A stretch of DNA of 64,000 bases from positions 2,170,001 through 2,234,000 of the forward strand of contig NZ_BAAAXV010000009.1 of NCBI RefSeq assembly GCF_039535785.1, read 5' to 3'. Shown here piece by piece: positions 1-7,624 of the stretch. The translations under genes and the position numbers were made by a program. The stretch comes from Nonomuraea helvata (GTDB lineage: Bacteria > Actinomycetota > Actinomycetes > Streptosporangiales > Streptosporangiaceae). Under the pieces are notes generated by a model. It saw only the letters and a list, made by a program, of their open reading frames with translations, searched no databases and was not told where the DNA came from. The stretch's first letter is position 1. Every line of letters begins with the position of its first letter.

Positions 1-859
1 GGGTGAGCCACGGCAGCACCCGGGGCAGGACGCTCAGCGCGTCGAGATGCGCCAGCCCGCGCTGTATGCAGACCGTCGCGTTCGGGATGCGCCGGCCCAG
101 CCATCGGGCGTGCCCCACGGGGGCGAACACGTCGTTCTCGCCGTGCCACACCAGGGTCGGCACCCGGATGACGGCCGGGTCGAACCCCCAATCCGAGCTG
201 AACGCCAGCACGTCGTCCACCCACCCGTCCGCCGAGTGGCGCAGGGCCTCGGTGAAGTTGCGGACCATCATCCGGCGCAGCCCGTGGTCGGAGACGATCC
301 GGCGGTCGGCCCGCCCGCCCTCCTGGCCGATGGAGAGCACCTTGCTCTCAGGATCCGCCCGGATCTGGCTCGCGAGCGAGGCCAGGCGGGTGGCGGCGAG
401 GTGCGGGCCCGCCCGCGCCACCAGATATTCGAAGACATTCGACTCCGCCATGCCCGCGAACCAGTCGAGCCCCTCGGCGCTGTGCGGGGCGAGGCTGACC
501 AGCGCGGCCGCTCTCCTCGTGCGCTCGGGAAGCAGCGCGGCGCAGGCGAGCGCGTGCGGCGCGCCGCCCGACCGCCCCACGACCGAGAAACCGTCGACCT
601 CGAGCGCGTCCGCGATCGCCGCCACATCCGCGGCGATGCTGGCCACCGTCCTGTTCGGCATCCTGTCCGACAGCCCGTATCCCGGCCGGTCAAAGGTGAT
701 CAGCCGGACACCCAGCCGATAGAGCACCTGCGCGCGCGGAGAGGGGCCGAGCCTGCTGCCTGGGGTGCCGTGCAGGTAGAAGACGGGGGTGCCGTCGGGC
801 TTACCGCGCTCCTCGACCGCCAGCCTTCTGCCATCGGGTGCGACCACGATACGGGGCAA
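1..859 (-). CDS. alpha/beta hydrolase, 3' end outside window
   Basis: Reading the minus strand from a TTG at 859 gives an open frame running off the left edge. The protein has the alpha/beta hydrolase layout: HGTPGSR near residues 30-36 (oxyanion-hole HG motif), DRPGYGLSD near 58-65, nucleophile elbow GRSGG with Ser97, then a WHGENDVFAP stretch carrying the usual Asp and a late LAHLDAL carrying the likely catalytic His. It is probably a soluble esterase or peptidase-type hydrolase; the substrate cannot be read. A cggagg ribosome site lies 5 nt before the TTG. An in-frame GTG at 895 would add 12 residues but lacks such a site. The frame contains no ATG near the start, so simple ATG-based calling would miss it. 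Confidence 0.75.
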   Translation of the reverse strand, partial: MPRIVVAPDGRRLAVEERGKPDGTPVFYLHGTPGSRLGPSPRAQVLYRLGVRLITFDRPGYGLSDRMPNRTVASIAADVAAIADALEVDGFSVVGRSGGAPHALACAALLPERTRRAAALVSLAPHSAEGLDWFAGMAESNVFEYLVARAGPHLAATRLASLASQIRADPESKVLSIGQEGGRADRRIVSDHGLRRMMVRNFTEALRHSADGWVDDVLAFSSDWGFDPAVIRVPTLVWHGENDVFAPVGHARWLGRRIPNATVCIQRGLAHLDALSVLPRVLPWLT

Positions 860-1093
860 GACATCCTCCGTCTGATCTTGGGAGAAACCCGTCACAGATT
901 CTTGCGGCGATCTGTCTTCACTTGGAGAACCCCGAGCAACCGGACGTTCGCGTGCCCGGACAGTACGGTCACGGTACTACGGCGCGGCGGACCGGTGAAT
1001 ACCCGAGCGAGGCCGCCCGGTTCGGGGTGGTGGTAGATCGACGGGAGCGAGAACCCCTTGGGCTCCTGTAGACTCTTCGAAGCTACAGAGCGC

Positions 1094-1170
1094 GCCGCCT
1101 TAGCTCAGTCGGCCAGAGCACTTCACTCGTAATGAAGGGGTCTGGGGTTCGAATCCCCAAGGCGGCTCCA
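1094..1170 (+). tRNA. tRNA-Thr (CGT anticodon)
   Basis: The sequence folds as a complete cloverleaf: acceptor GCCGCCT pairs with AGGCGGC, the D arm is GCTC...GAGC, the anticodon stem CTTCA/TGAAG encloses loop CTCGTAA with anticodon CGT (Thr), and the T arm TGGGG/CCCCA encloses TTCGAAT. TCCA follows, so the CCA end appears to be encoded. A strong hairpin terminator follows at once. The 3' half is the attachment site of the remnant element downstream and is repeated at 3576-3616. Confidence 0.95.
1126..1166 (+). repeat. attachment-site core in tRNA-Thr (att copy 1)
   Basis: This 41-bp stretch, from the anticodon loop to the end of the acceptor stem, recurs at 3576-3616 with one mismatch (A at 1136, G at 3586). 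Integrative elements of actinomycetes commonly use the 3' half of a tRNA gene as attB, and integration keeps the tRNA intact. The intact tRNA copy is here. The integrase remnant is the nearest gene, as expected. Confidence 0.85.
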
Positions 1171-1174
1171 AGTC

Positions 1175-1206
1175 AAAAGCCCTCCGCAAGATCGCGGAGG
1201 GCTTTT
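1175..1206 (+). terminator. rho-independent terminator after tRNA-Thr
   Basis: A perfect 13-bp stem (1175-1187 with 1194-1206) encloses a 6-nt loop and ends in TTTT. It begins 5 nt after the tRNA. The arms begin with AAAA and end with TTTT, so it could work in both directions and also serve the integrase remnant. Confidence 0.85.
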
Positions 1207-1239
1207 GGGTGTCTAAGTGAGTGACCAAGCCTCCCGATC

Positions 1240-1640
1240 TCATGTCTTGAAGATTCGATCCATGGCCACCGCGCCCTCCTGGAGTACGGGGCGGATCTGC
1301 TTCCTGTAGACCAGCTCGGTCACCGCCGTGCTGCTGTGGCCGACCAACCGGGCGATCTCCTCCAAGGGGATGCCTTGGCCTGAGAGCAGGGACAAAAAGC
1401 TGTGCCGTAGCTCTCGGGGCGTCCACTTGTCGGGGTCGAGGTTCGGTCTTGGCGATGACCGCGCGGAAGGCGCCGTACGTTGTGGGAGTCGAGAGGTGTG
1501 CCCACGGTCGCGGCGAACACGAGCCCGTGTTCCACCCACCGCTTGCCCGCCACTTCCTTGTCCGGCTCCTGCTGAGCCCTCTGCGCTTTGAGCGCTTCCA
1601 CACAGCGCTGTGGGAGCGCCAGAGTGCGACGGGACACCCG
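1240..1640 (-). pseudogene. tyrosine recombinase (integrase) C-terminal remnant
   Basis: The last part, just before the stop at 1240, reads WTPRELRHSFLSLL, then IARLVGHSS, then VYRKQIRPVL. These are the hallmark C-terminal boxes of actinomycete integrases with RELRHSF in the HxxR position, a late His, and a Tyr in VYRKQ. The upstream piece (SRRTLALPQRC, then FAATVGTPLDSHNVR) is in a different frame. Two frameshifts, one around 1463-1473 and one near 1444, separate the blocks, and no intact N-terminal arm-binding domain remains. It sits 70 bp from the tRNA att core, as a site-specific integrase should. It cannot encode a full enzyme, so any mobility would need a helper. Confidence 0.85.
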
Positions 1641-1960
1641 GGGGCTTCCAGGTGTTGCAGCAGGTTTCCCCCGGACAGGCCACAGCGTGACGAGACGTGC
1701 TTACTTTCTGTAGCAGCACAGTGACAGATTGTCCGGATTTGTGTCAAGACGCTGAAGATGTTGCCGAAGCGCCCCCTTATGGCGTCCTTGAGTGCTCTTG
1801 TCGCGCTCCAATGCTGGCGTTTGGATCTAGGGGTGATCTTCCGCAGTGCGCTGTAAGCGGCGCTTCCGGATGCGTCACCCGTGTCGCCGGTCCCGCCTTG
1901 CACTGTCCTCTCGTCGTGGACAGGTCATCGGACTGCGCCGTCCTCCCAGAAAAAGGAGTC

Positions 1961-3271
1961 ATGACCGTGACCATGCTGACCTACACCCTCCTCACCGACC
2001 CGGCGCATCTGGAGGCGTCACAGGCCGACCAGTCCCCATCCAAGGGAAAGGTGTATCTGGTCGTGACCAACACCCACAAGAATGTGAAATGGTCCACGAT
2101 CGAGGTAACGGTGCCCGCAGACCTCACGCCGAATATCGACGCGATCACGCCCAGGGGCACGTACACCCACACCCATGTGAACGACCAGTTGCTCACCTCG
2201 CCGGCCGCCCGGTCGGTGACATTCCAGCGATTGCAGAACACCAACGTCTTCCAGGCCACCCCTCCGGGGGGTGCCGACAGCTTCTCCCCCGGCGACTACA
2301 TGGTGCTGGCGCTGGAGGACATCGTTGTCGCCAAGGTCGCCGGGCTGGCCGTGCTGATAGTGAAGGAGACCAGGCCAACGCGGCGGGGGTATGAAGTCAG
2401 CTTCGCGGCAGTACCGCTGGTGAAGGCCACTCCGAAGGAGATTCCGGCGCCGCGCGACTTCCGTCCGGACAAGGCCATGCTGGACGTCGGAGAGTCCCTC
2501 ACGCTGAGCTGGGAGGGCTCCGACGACTTCACCTACAAGATCCGGTTCCCCGGCGGGGAGGTGCCCTTCTCCGTGGGCACGCGTACCTGGACCCTGGCCG
2601 ACCCGCCGAAGCGGGCCACGACCTACACCCTCGTCGCCACCTCCGGCACCACGCCCAAGCAGGAACACTTCCTCACCACGACCGTTCAGGTGCGCCATCC
2701 CGTCCTGGAAACACTCACCGCCACTACCGGCATCGACACACCCTGGGTCCAGGGGGCGGCGAACGCGACCAAGGGGCGCATCACCTTCCTCAAGGACGGG
2801 ATGGACGTCCGCACTGGAAGCGGAGCTGAGGGAATTGTGCACGCCGACAAGGCCGTCCTGCACGGCGTGAACACCGAATGGGTACAGGGGAGAAGCGCCG
2901 ACGACGGAAAGATCACCTTCCCCAAGGACGGGCTCGATGTCCGCAGCGGAAGCGGAGCTTGGGGAACCGTGCACGCCGACAAGGCTGACCTCAACGGCAT
3001 CAACACCGAATGGGTGCAAGGACGAAGCGCCGACGACGGATGGATCACCTTCCCCGTGGAGGGGCTCAAAGTCCACCGGAAGGACAACAGCCACCTGACT
3101 CATCTGGACGTCGGTTATGCGACCCACGACATCGTGAAAACCAGAATCGTGCGGGGACTGACTGACGGTGAAGGATGGATCAGCTTCCGCAAGGAGGGCC
3201 TGAACATTCGCCGGGGGCAGGGCACCGAACGGGGAACTCTGTTCGCCGCCAAGACCGAACTGAAGGAATGA
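1961..3271 (+). CDS. unknown repeat protein, cargo of the tRNA-Thr element
   Basis: This is a 436-residue protein I do not recognise. The ATG at 1961 follows an aaaaggag site 4 nt upstream; the frame stays open further upstream but lacks signals. There is no signal peptide or membrane segment, so it looks cytosolic. Three parts are visible. Residues 1-155 are beta-rich and open with MLTYTLLTDP. Residues about 156-247 look like an Ig-type beta sandwich (LDVGESLTLSWEGS, then TTYTLVATSG). Residues 257-436 hold four tandem units of about 44 residues with the pattern TEWVQG, DDG-ITFP, GL-VR-GSG, GTVHADKA. It is the only intact gene between the att repeats. Repeats like these could form a stacked beta structure or binding surface; this is inference. 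No enzyme motif is evident. Confidence 0.8.
   Translation: MTVTMLTYTLLTDPAHLEASQADQSPSKGKVYLVVTNTHKNVKWSTIEVTVPADLTPNIDAITPRGTYTHTHVNDQLLTSPAARSVTFQRLQNTNVFQATPPGGADSFSPGDYMVLALEDIVVAKVAGLAVLIVKETRPTRRGYEVSFAAVPLVKATPKEIPAPRDFRPDKAMLDVGESLTLSWEGSDDFTYKIRFPGGEVPFSVGTRTWTLADPPKRATTYTLVATSGTTPKQEHFLTTTVQVRHPVLETLTATTGIDTPWVQGAANATKGRITFLKDGMDVRTGSGAEGIVHADKAVLHGVNTEWVQGRSADDGKITFPKDGLDVRSGSGAWGTVHADKADLNGINTEWVQGRSADDGWITFPVEGLKVHRKDNSHLTHLDVGYATHDIVKTRIVRGLTDGEGWISFRKEGLNIRRGQGTERGTLFAAKTELKE
2729..3268 (+). repeat. four tandem ~44-codon repeats
   Basis: Units begin at 2729, 2864, 2996 and 3128, spacings of 135, 132 and 132 bp. Units 2 and 3 are close even at DNA level: both carry AACACCGAATGGGT, followed by AGCGCCGACGACGG. 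Unit 4 has diverged (IVRGLTDGEGWISF). The period is a whole number of codons, so the repeat is protein-level and in frame. Confidence 0.85.
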
Positions 3272-3575
3272 GTCCAAACGGCGTCCAGCGCCCTGCCGAA
3301 TGGATCTCATGGGGATCAAGGGGCGGCGGCGCTGGGCGCCGCCACCCAGCCGTGCGCCTGCCGCCCACCAGGCATGCGGCCTGGGAGTGATCGGGTCGGC
3401 AAAGCCGCGCTGAGCCGCGTCTTTGTTCCTGGCACCCGAAGGTCTTGCCAACCCGACTGGGTGACGAAGTGGGTGACAACGAGGAAGTTCGATCATGGAC
3501 GTCCACGGACTCTGACGGACGGCAAAAGGCAGGTCACCTCCTCGGTGGGGGAGGACGAGCAGGTCCTTGATTCTG
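3272..3575. other. non-coding stretch inside the element remnant
   Basis: I see no supported gene, tRNA or clear regulatory site in these 304 bases between the unknown cargo gene and the second att copy. It is probably debris left by deletion inside the element. Confidence 0.5.
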
Positions 3576-3616
3576 CTCGTAATGAGGGGGTCTGGGGTTC
3601 GAATCCCCAAGGCGGC
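3576..3616 (+). repeat. attachment-site core (att copy 2, tRNA-Thr 3' fragment)
   Basis: This copy matches 40 of 41 bases of the tRNA-Thr 3' half at 1126-1166. It lacks the 5' half of a tRNA, so it cannot be a functional tRNA; it is the distal junction left by integration. A second terminator-like hairpin follows, as after the real tRNA. Confidence 0.85.
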
Positions 3617-3625
3617 GCCACTTCG

Positions 3626-3658
3626 AAGGCCCTCCCGGATCATCCGGGAGGGCCTTTT
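3626..3658 (+). terminator. terminator hairpin after the distal att copy
   Basis: AAGGCCCTCCCGG pairs with CCGGGAGGGCCTT around an ATCAT loop, and the end of the stem merges with TTTT. Its position mirrors the terminator after the intact tRNA-Thr. This suggests it descends from the terminator of an earlier tRNA copy. Confidence 0.75.
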
Positions 3659-3765
3659 GCATGGTCGTACGGCAGCTTCGAAAGGGGGCGAGGGGCAGCC
3701 GCCGTACAGAGAAATACCGCGGATCACGGGAACCAGTGCTCACCCGCCGACACAGTCTTAATGTG

Positions 3766-4407
3766 ATGGACAGCCTTCCCATGGACGCCGAGCTGTGGAC
3801 GCGAGCGGCGAACGGGGACACCGAGGCCTTCGGCGTCCTCTTCGACCGGCACGCGCGCGCCGTCTACAACCACTGCTTCCGCCGTACGGCTGACTGGTCG
3901 GAGGCCGAAGACATCACCTCGGTGGTGTTCCTGGAGGCGTGGCGGCGGCACGGGGAGCTGAGTCCCGAGCGCGACTCGGTGCTGCCCTGGCTCCTCGGCG
4001 TGGCCAACAACGTCCTGCGCAACCGCTACCGCGCCAAACGCAGTTATCGTGATGCCCTGGACCGAATGCCCGCCATGTCCGCAGAGCCCGATCCGGCCGA
4101 TGACATCGCCGGACGGATCGACGATGAGCACCAGATGCGCCGTGTGCTCACGGCCGTGAACCGGCTCCCTCTCGCCGATCAGGAAGTCCTGTCCCTGTGC
4201 GTGTGGGCGGGACTCAGCTACGACGATGCCGCGATCGCGCTCGGCTTACCGGTGGGAACAGTGCGCTCGCGCCTGTCCCGGGCTCGCGCCCGGCTCAGGA
4301 AGCTGACGGCCTCATTTTCTGGCAATGCGCAGGAACTGCCAGGCGCCACGGCACACAGACAGGGTGAGCGCCACACCGCGCTCCGGCCCTCAGTGGAGGA
4401 CTCATGA
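3766..4407 (+). CDS. ECF-type RNA polymerase sigma factor
   Basis: This 213-residue protein has the two-domain ECF arrangement. Region 2 spans roughly residues 15-85 (FDRHARAVYNHCFRR, then AEDITSVVFLEAWRR). Region 4 lies around 125-180 (LPLADQEVLSLCVWAGLSY, then GLPVGTVRSRLSRARARL, the recognition helix). It would direct RNA polymerase to promoters for a dedicated response. The stop overlaps the ATG of the next gene (ATGA), so the two are translationally coupled and the partner is the probable sensor or anti-sigma-like protein. The ATG at 3766 has no clear Shine-Dalgarno site; ATG 3781 is an alternative. Confidence 0.9.
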   Translation: MDSLPMDAELWTRAANGDTEAFGVLFDRHARAVYNHCFRRTADWSEAEDITSVVFLEAWRRHGELSPERDSVLPWLLGVANNVLRNRYRAKRSYRDALDRMPAMSAEPDPADDIAGRIDDEHQMRRVLTAVNRLPLADQEVLSLCVWAGLSYDDAAIALGLPVGTVRSRLSRARARLRKLTASFSGNAQELPGATAHRQGERHTALRPSVEDS

Positions 4408-5345
4408 CCGATCCGCTCATCCCCAACGAGCGTGACCTTCCGGGCGGCCGCCATGCGCAACGAAGGGCCCACCTCATGGCCGAGATGACCAGAGCTTCCC
4501 AGAACGCCCATGGCGCGTCGCCGCACCCTCTGACGCTGCCCCAGGAGCCAGGGTCTCCCCGGCGGGCCTGGCTGCGGCCACGACTCGGGGGTCGCCTGGC
4601 CATCGGAGCCGTCGCCGCCGCAGTGACCGTGGCCGCGGTGGTGGGGACCGTGGTGATCGGACAGAACGCGTCCACGGCTCAGGCCGCGGTCATCTGCTCC
4701 AAGGAACATGACTATGTGGTCGCCCGCATCAGGGACCCGCTCGCCGATCAGCAGCGGCTCAGGAACGACTTCCGGGCGTGCGGCTTCGACATCGACCTGA
4801 AGTTGGTCCCCGTCTCGCCCAGCGTGGTGGGCAGCATCGTGATGATGGAAGGGAACCAGAAGATCCACACGATTGACGACCCTTCCTGCAGGACGGCGAG
4901 CGGCGCCCAGTGCCCGATCGGCCTGCGCATCGAGGCTGGGTTCACCGGTAAAGCCGCGGTGGTCCTCGGGCGCGCCGCCCGCCCCGGTGAGCCCTACAGC
5001 TCCACCAACACCTCGACGGCGAAGGGCGAAGCCCTGGAAGGCGTCTCGGTCAAGGGGCGCACCGTCGCGGAGGTGGAGGCGCTGATCGCCCGGAAGCACC
5101 TGACGATCGCGCACTACAACGTCCAATGGTCTCTTCCGGACGGGCGAGGCTACGGCGATCTCACATCTCGGTCGAAGGTCGACCCGACGTGGCGGGTCAC
5201 AAGCGTGGACCCATACGCGTCTGGGCAGGTCATGCTCATGATCAAACCTGCTGGACCCGTGCCGTCGGACATCATGAAGAAGATCGACGACGCCGGCGCA
5301 CCGCCGTCGGCCGCACCGGAGCCGACACCCACGTCGGGGTCCTGA
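4404..5345 (+). CDS. single-pass membrane protein coupled to ECF sigma factor
   Basis: This 313-residue protein has a cytosolic N-terminus of about 65 residues, one membrane helix around residues 70-92 (LAIGAVAAAVTVAAVVGTVV), and a large extracytoplasmic part. The last 100 residues (GVSVKGRTVAEVEALIARK, then RVTSVDPYASGQVMLMIKP) resemble a degenerate PASTA-like fold, a family that can bind peptidoglycan; this is an inference. A Pro/Ser/Thr tail follows. A ggagg site precedes the ATG, which overlaps the stop of the sigma gene. The topology suits a partner that senses the cell exterior, but no zinc-binding anti-sigma HxxxCxxC motif is seen. Confidence 0.75.
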   Translation: MTDPLIPNERDLPGGRHAQRRAHLMAEMTRASQNAHGASPHPLTLPQEPGSPRRAWLRPRLGGRLAIGAVAAAVTVAAVVGTVVIGQNASTAQAAVICSKEHDYVVARIRDPLADQQRLRNDFRACGFDIDLKLVPVSPSVVGSIVMMEGNQKIHTIDDPSCRTASGAQCPIGLRIEAGFTGKAAVVLGRAARPGEPYSSTNTSTAKGEALEGVSVKGRTVAEVEALIARKHLTIAHYNVQWSLPDGRGYGDLTSRSKVDPTWRVTSVDPYASGQVMLMIKPAGPVPSDIMKKIDDAGAPPSAAPEPTPTSGS

Positions 5346-5371
5346 GCCGGGCGGAAGGCCCCTGGGAGCGC

Positions 5372-5401
5372 GGCGCGCCTCCTCGCTGTCTGGGGCGCGC
5401 C
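5372..5401 (+). terminator. possible terminator hairpin after the ECF operon
   Basis: GGCGCGCC at 5372-5379 pairs perfectly with GGCGCGCC at 5394-5401 across a 14-nt loop, 27 bp after the membrane-protein stop. There is no T-run, so termination is plausible but unproved. The rest of 5346-5609 holds nothing I can support. Confidence 0.4.
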
Positions 5402-5609
5402 GATGTGCGTGGTCGTTGAGCGACCGCTTCTGCGGCCGGCATGGACCGATCGTGACACTCCGCGCCCGGCAGGTGGTCCGACGGCCGCGAGATCGTCGTG
5501 TCGCACAGGAACAATGTCCGGCATGGATCTACGACCGGAATTGCTTCCCCCACTATTGGCGCTGCTCAAAGCCAACGTGCCGCACCCAGAGTCTTGTCAT
5601 CGGCGGCTG

Positions 5610-6188
5610 TCAGCAATTGAGGGCGGCGGTGCTCTGGGGACGACCCGAGAGGGGATCCAAGGTCATGGGGAACGTTCGCCCGTCGGCCACCCGGATCTCA
5701 ACCGAACGTGGCCCCGTCCACTTGACCGACTCGAAGCCGTCGTCGGGGTCGTCGTCGTTGAAGCAGCCGAGATCCCACTCCCTGCTGAGCAGCCCACCGT
5801 CCCTGCGGACGCTGAGCCACATCACCCTGTCCGGCCCGAGGCCCGCCGGCGACTGCTGGAGCCGGATCCGGTACGGGGCCGGTCCGTCGACGAAGCCGAC
5901 ATCCTTGGTAGCGGTGAACGCAAGGGCGATCAACCCCACGAACAGCGCGCCACCCGCGCCCAGCCCGGCAAGGATGCCGATCAGGACGCGTAGCCACCTC
6001 CACCGCAGCCCGAGGGCGGCCCACGCCATCAGGAGGCAGGCCAGCGCACCGAGCGCGAAAGGATGGTTCAGGTGTTCCCTCAAGAGGACCAGATCGGAGT
6101 CGTGGAAGTACACCAGAGCGGCGAGGCCGCCCGCGCAGAGCGACGCGGCCGGCAGCACGAGTGAGCGAGGAGACATCGCGGATCCCAT
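5610..6188 (-). CDS. unknown multi-pass membrane protein
   Basis: This 192-residue protein of unknown function has three likely membrane helices in its first half, around residues 8-25 (LVLPAASLCAGGLAALVYF), 43-60 (FALGALACLLMAWAALGL) and 66-92 (VLIGILAGLGAGGALFVGLIA). A soluble C-terminal half follows, with a Gly/Asp-rich stretch. Start choice is open between 6188 and an ATG at 6176. It stands alone on this strand between the sigma operon and a small plus-strand gene. I do not recognise the family. Confidence 0.6.
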   Translation of the reverse strand: MGSAMSPRSLVLPAASLCAGGLAALVYFHDSDLVLLREHLNHPFALGALACLLMAWAALGLRWRWLRVLIGILAGLGAGGALFVGLIALAFTATKDVGFVDGPAPYRIRLQQSPAGLGPDRVMWLSVRRDGGLLSREWDLGCFNDDDPDDGFESVKWTGPRSVEIRVADGRTFPMTLDPLSGRPQSTAALNC

Positions 6189-6208
6189 CGGTGAGGTGCA
6201 CCGCGATC

Positions 6209-6490
6209 ATGACAGCACCGGACGCCATAACCGGCGGACTGCACAGAATCTCGACCAAACCCACCGCCGTGCCCGAGACCGACGTCAGGCGCATCCAGGC
6301 GCTGAAGAAGTCGAAGAACTTCGAGTACGACCTGCTCAACCTGCTCATCGCGCATCAGGGCGACGCCGTCGGGATGGCCGTCGCCGAGGTGAAGGGCGGG
6401 GCCGATCCGGCCGTTCAGAAGTGGGCCGGCCAGGTGCGGGACTCGCGTGAGGGGGAGATCGCGATCATGACGAAGCTGCTGAAGCGGTGA
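6209..6490 (+). CDS. small DUF305-like protein
   Basis: This protein of about 93 residues has the C-terminal pattern AHQGDAVGMAVAEV, then QVRDSREGEIAIMTKLL. That resembles the helical C-terminal half of DUF305 proteins (HH-QA-MA then Q--EI--M--LL). No signal peptide or membrane helix is visible, so this is a short or trimmed version. The ATG at 6209 avoids overlap with the divergent membrane-protein gene; a GTG at 6161 in the same frame is less likely. The 3' end overlaps the convergent hydrolase gene by 26 bp. Function unknown. Confidence 0.6.
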   Translation: MTAPDAITGGLHRISTKPTAVPETDVRRIQALKKSKNFEYDLLNLLIAHQGDAVGMAVAEVKGGADPAVQKWAGQVRDSREGEIAIMTKLLKR

Positions 6491-7577
6491 CGAAGGTACG
6501 CAGCGCCTGCTCGTAGCGTGCCTGGTCGACGTTCCACGAGCCCACGTGGCCGCCGCCGCGGGTGCGTACGAGCGTCACCAGGTCCGGCCTGAGATGGGCG
6601 AACCGCAGCGAGGGCTCGATGGGCACGCTGGCGTCGTCGTCGTCCACGAAGAGCAGGATCGGCTGCCTGAACTCCTTCGCGTGCCGCACGTGGTCGAGGT
6701 CGTCGAGCGAGATCCCGGTACGCCGCTCCACCGTGAACTTGCCCACCGAGGCCAGCCAGAGCGGCACCCCCTGCTGCCGCGCCCCCAGGTCGATGGGCGC
6801 GTTCCAGTCCATGACCGGGCTGTCCAGGATCAGGCCCTTGATCGGCTCGCCGGGTAGCTCGCGCGCCGCCATCGGCACGATGCCCCCGCCCATCGAGAAC
6901 CCGTACAGCACCACCCCGGTCGCCCCCTGGCCGCGGGCGTAGGCGATGGCGGCGGCGACCTCCCGCCACTCGGTGGCGCCGAGGTGGAACTTGCCGTCGT
7001 CGCCGGCCGGCGCCCCCTCGTCGTTGCGGTAGCTGATGGCCAGCACCGGCACTCCGAGCGCGTGGAAGACCGGCAGGAAGCGCAGCGCCTCCGACGGGTT
7101 CGCGTTGCGGCCGTGTACGGCGATCACCCAGGTCTTCGAGGTGCCCGGCATGCGCCAGGCGGGGAAGTCGCCTAATTCGCTCCGGATCGAGACCGTCTCG
7201 TACGGCAGGCCGAGCGCCGAGCGCGGGTCCTCGTGACCCCAGATCCACCGGTCGAAGTACGCCCGAACCCCGGGCGCGAGCGTGCCCCGCCGCACGCGGG
7301 TCACCTGCCTGACGACCGTGGAGCCCGAGGCCGAGATCACCGGCCCCAGCGTGGCGTTGCCGTCACGCCAGGTCAGTCCGTACGTGCCGGGCGCCGCGGT
7401 GTCGGAGCCGCCCTTCAGCGTGACCTTCGAGCCGTCGAAGGCCAGCACCTCCAGGGGGTACGATCCCCCGTGCGACGGGTCGATCACCAGGCCCGAGTAG
7501 TACCAGCCCGCGCCGCCCACCCCGACCACCGCCAGGACCGCCAGGACGGCCGCGATCCACGCCACCGCACGCTTCAT
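6465..7577 (-). CDS. membrane-anchored alpha/beta hydrolase
   Basis: This 370-residue protein begins with a basic tip and one hydrophobic helix (residues about 5-25), so it is probably anchored with the enzyme outside the membrane. The hydrolase core shows VIAVHGRNANPSE (oxyanion loop), the nucleophile elbow GFSMGGG, an Asp in LLFVDDDDASVP and the terminal His in GGGHVGSW. Together these are a complete Ser-Asp-His triad of the prolyl-oligopeptidase/dienelactone-like type. The substrate is unknown. The gene starts 28 bp from the operator-like palindrome at 7605-7621, so the adjacent GntR regulator could control it too. Confidence 0.8.
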   Translation of the reverse strand: MKRAVAWIAAVLAVLAVVGVGGAGWYYSGLVIDPSHGGSYPLEVLAFDGSKVTLKGGSDTAAPGTYGLTWRDGNATLGPVISASGSTVVRQVTRVRRGTLAPGVRAYFDRWIWGHEDPRSALGLPYETVSIRSELGDFPAWRMPGTSKTWVIAVHGRNANPSEALRFLPVFHALGVPVLAISYRNDEGAPAGDDGKFHLGATEWREVAAAIAYARGQGATGVVLYGFSMGGGIVPMAARELPGEPIKGLILDSPVMDWNAPIDLGARQQGVPLWLASVGKFTVERRTGISLDDLDHVRHAKEFRQPILLFVDDDDASVPIEPSLRFAHLRPDLVTLVRTRGGGHVGSWNVDQARYEQALRTFVTASAASS

Positions 7578-7604
7578 GGCGAAATCATAGACGCCGAAGC
7601 CGAG

Positions 7605-7621
7605 AAGTGATTAGATCACTT
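7605..7621. promoter_or_regulatory. operator-like palindrome in front of gntR operon
   Basis: AAGTGA-TTAGA-TCACTT is a perfect 6-bp inverted repeat with a 5-bp centre, a typical GntR-dimer site. It ends 3 bp before the regulator's ATG and lies between divergent genes. A near-identical sequence (15 of 17 positions) stands at 21398-21414 before the facing operon, which supports a real operator. Confidence 0.7.
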
Positions 7622-7624
7622 GAT

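Larger units (their letters stand above)
1094..3616. mobile_element. remnant of a tRNA-Thr-integrated element
   Basis: Two direct repeats of the tRNA 3' half (1126-1166 and 3576-3616) bracket about 2.4 kb that holds a decayed tyrosine recombinase gene facing the tRNA and one intact gene of unknown function. No replication, excision or transfer gene remains, so this is a deletion-derived relic of an AICE- or prophage-like element rather than an active one. Neighbouring chromosome genes lie outside the repeats. The assignment rests on the att repeats and the recombinase fragment, both directly visible. Confidence 0.8.

Noticed and set aside
1094-1170. Minus-strand peptide across the tRNA-Thr region ending WGFEPQTPSLR
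   Set aside because: This is the well-known spurious peptide produced by reading a tRNA antisense; the tRNA is the real feature.
2018-3727. Long minus-strand frame of over 560 codons opposite the repeat-protein gene
   Set aside because: Its composition is shadow-like (high Gly/Arg/Val mix without domains) and it crosses the att copy. The plus strand has a ribosome site and coherent repeats.
3534-3821. Minus-strand frame containing LGDSNPRPPHYE, and a nearby frame with LGIRTPDPLITSR
   Set aside because: Both come from antisense reading of the tRNA fragment at the att site and are known false-positive peptides, not genes.
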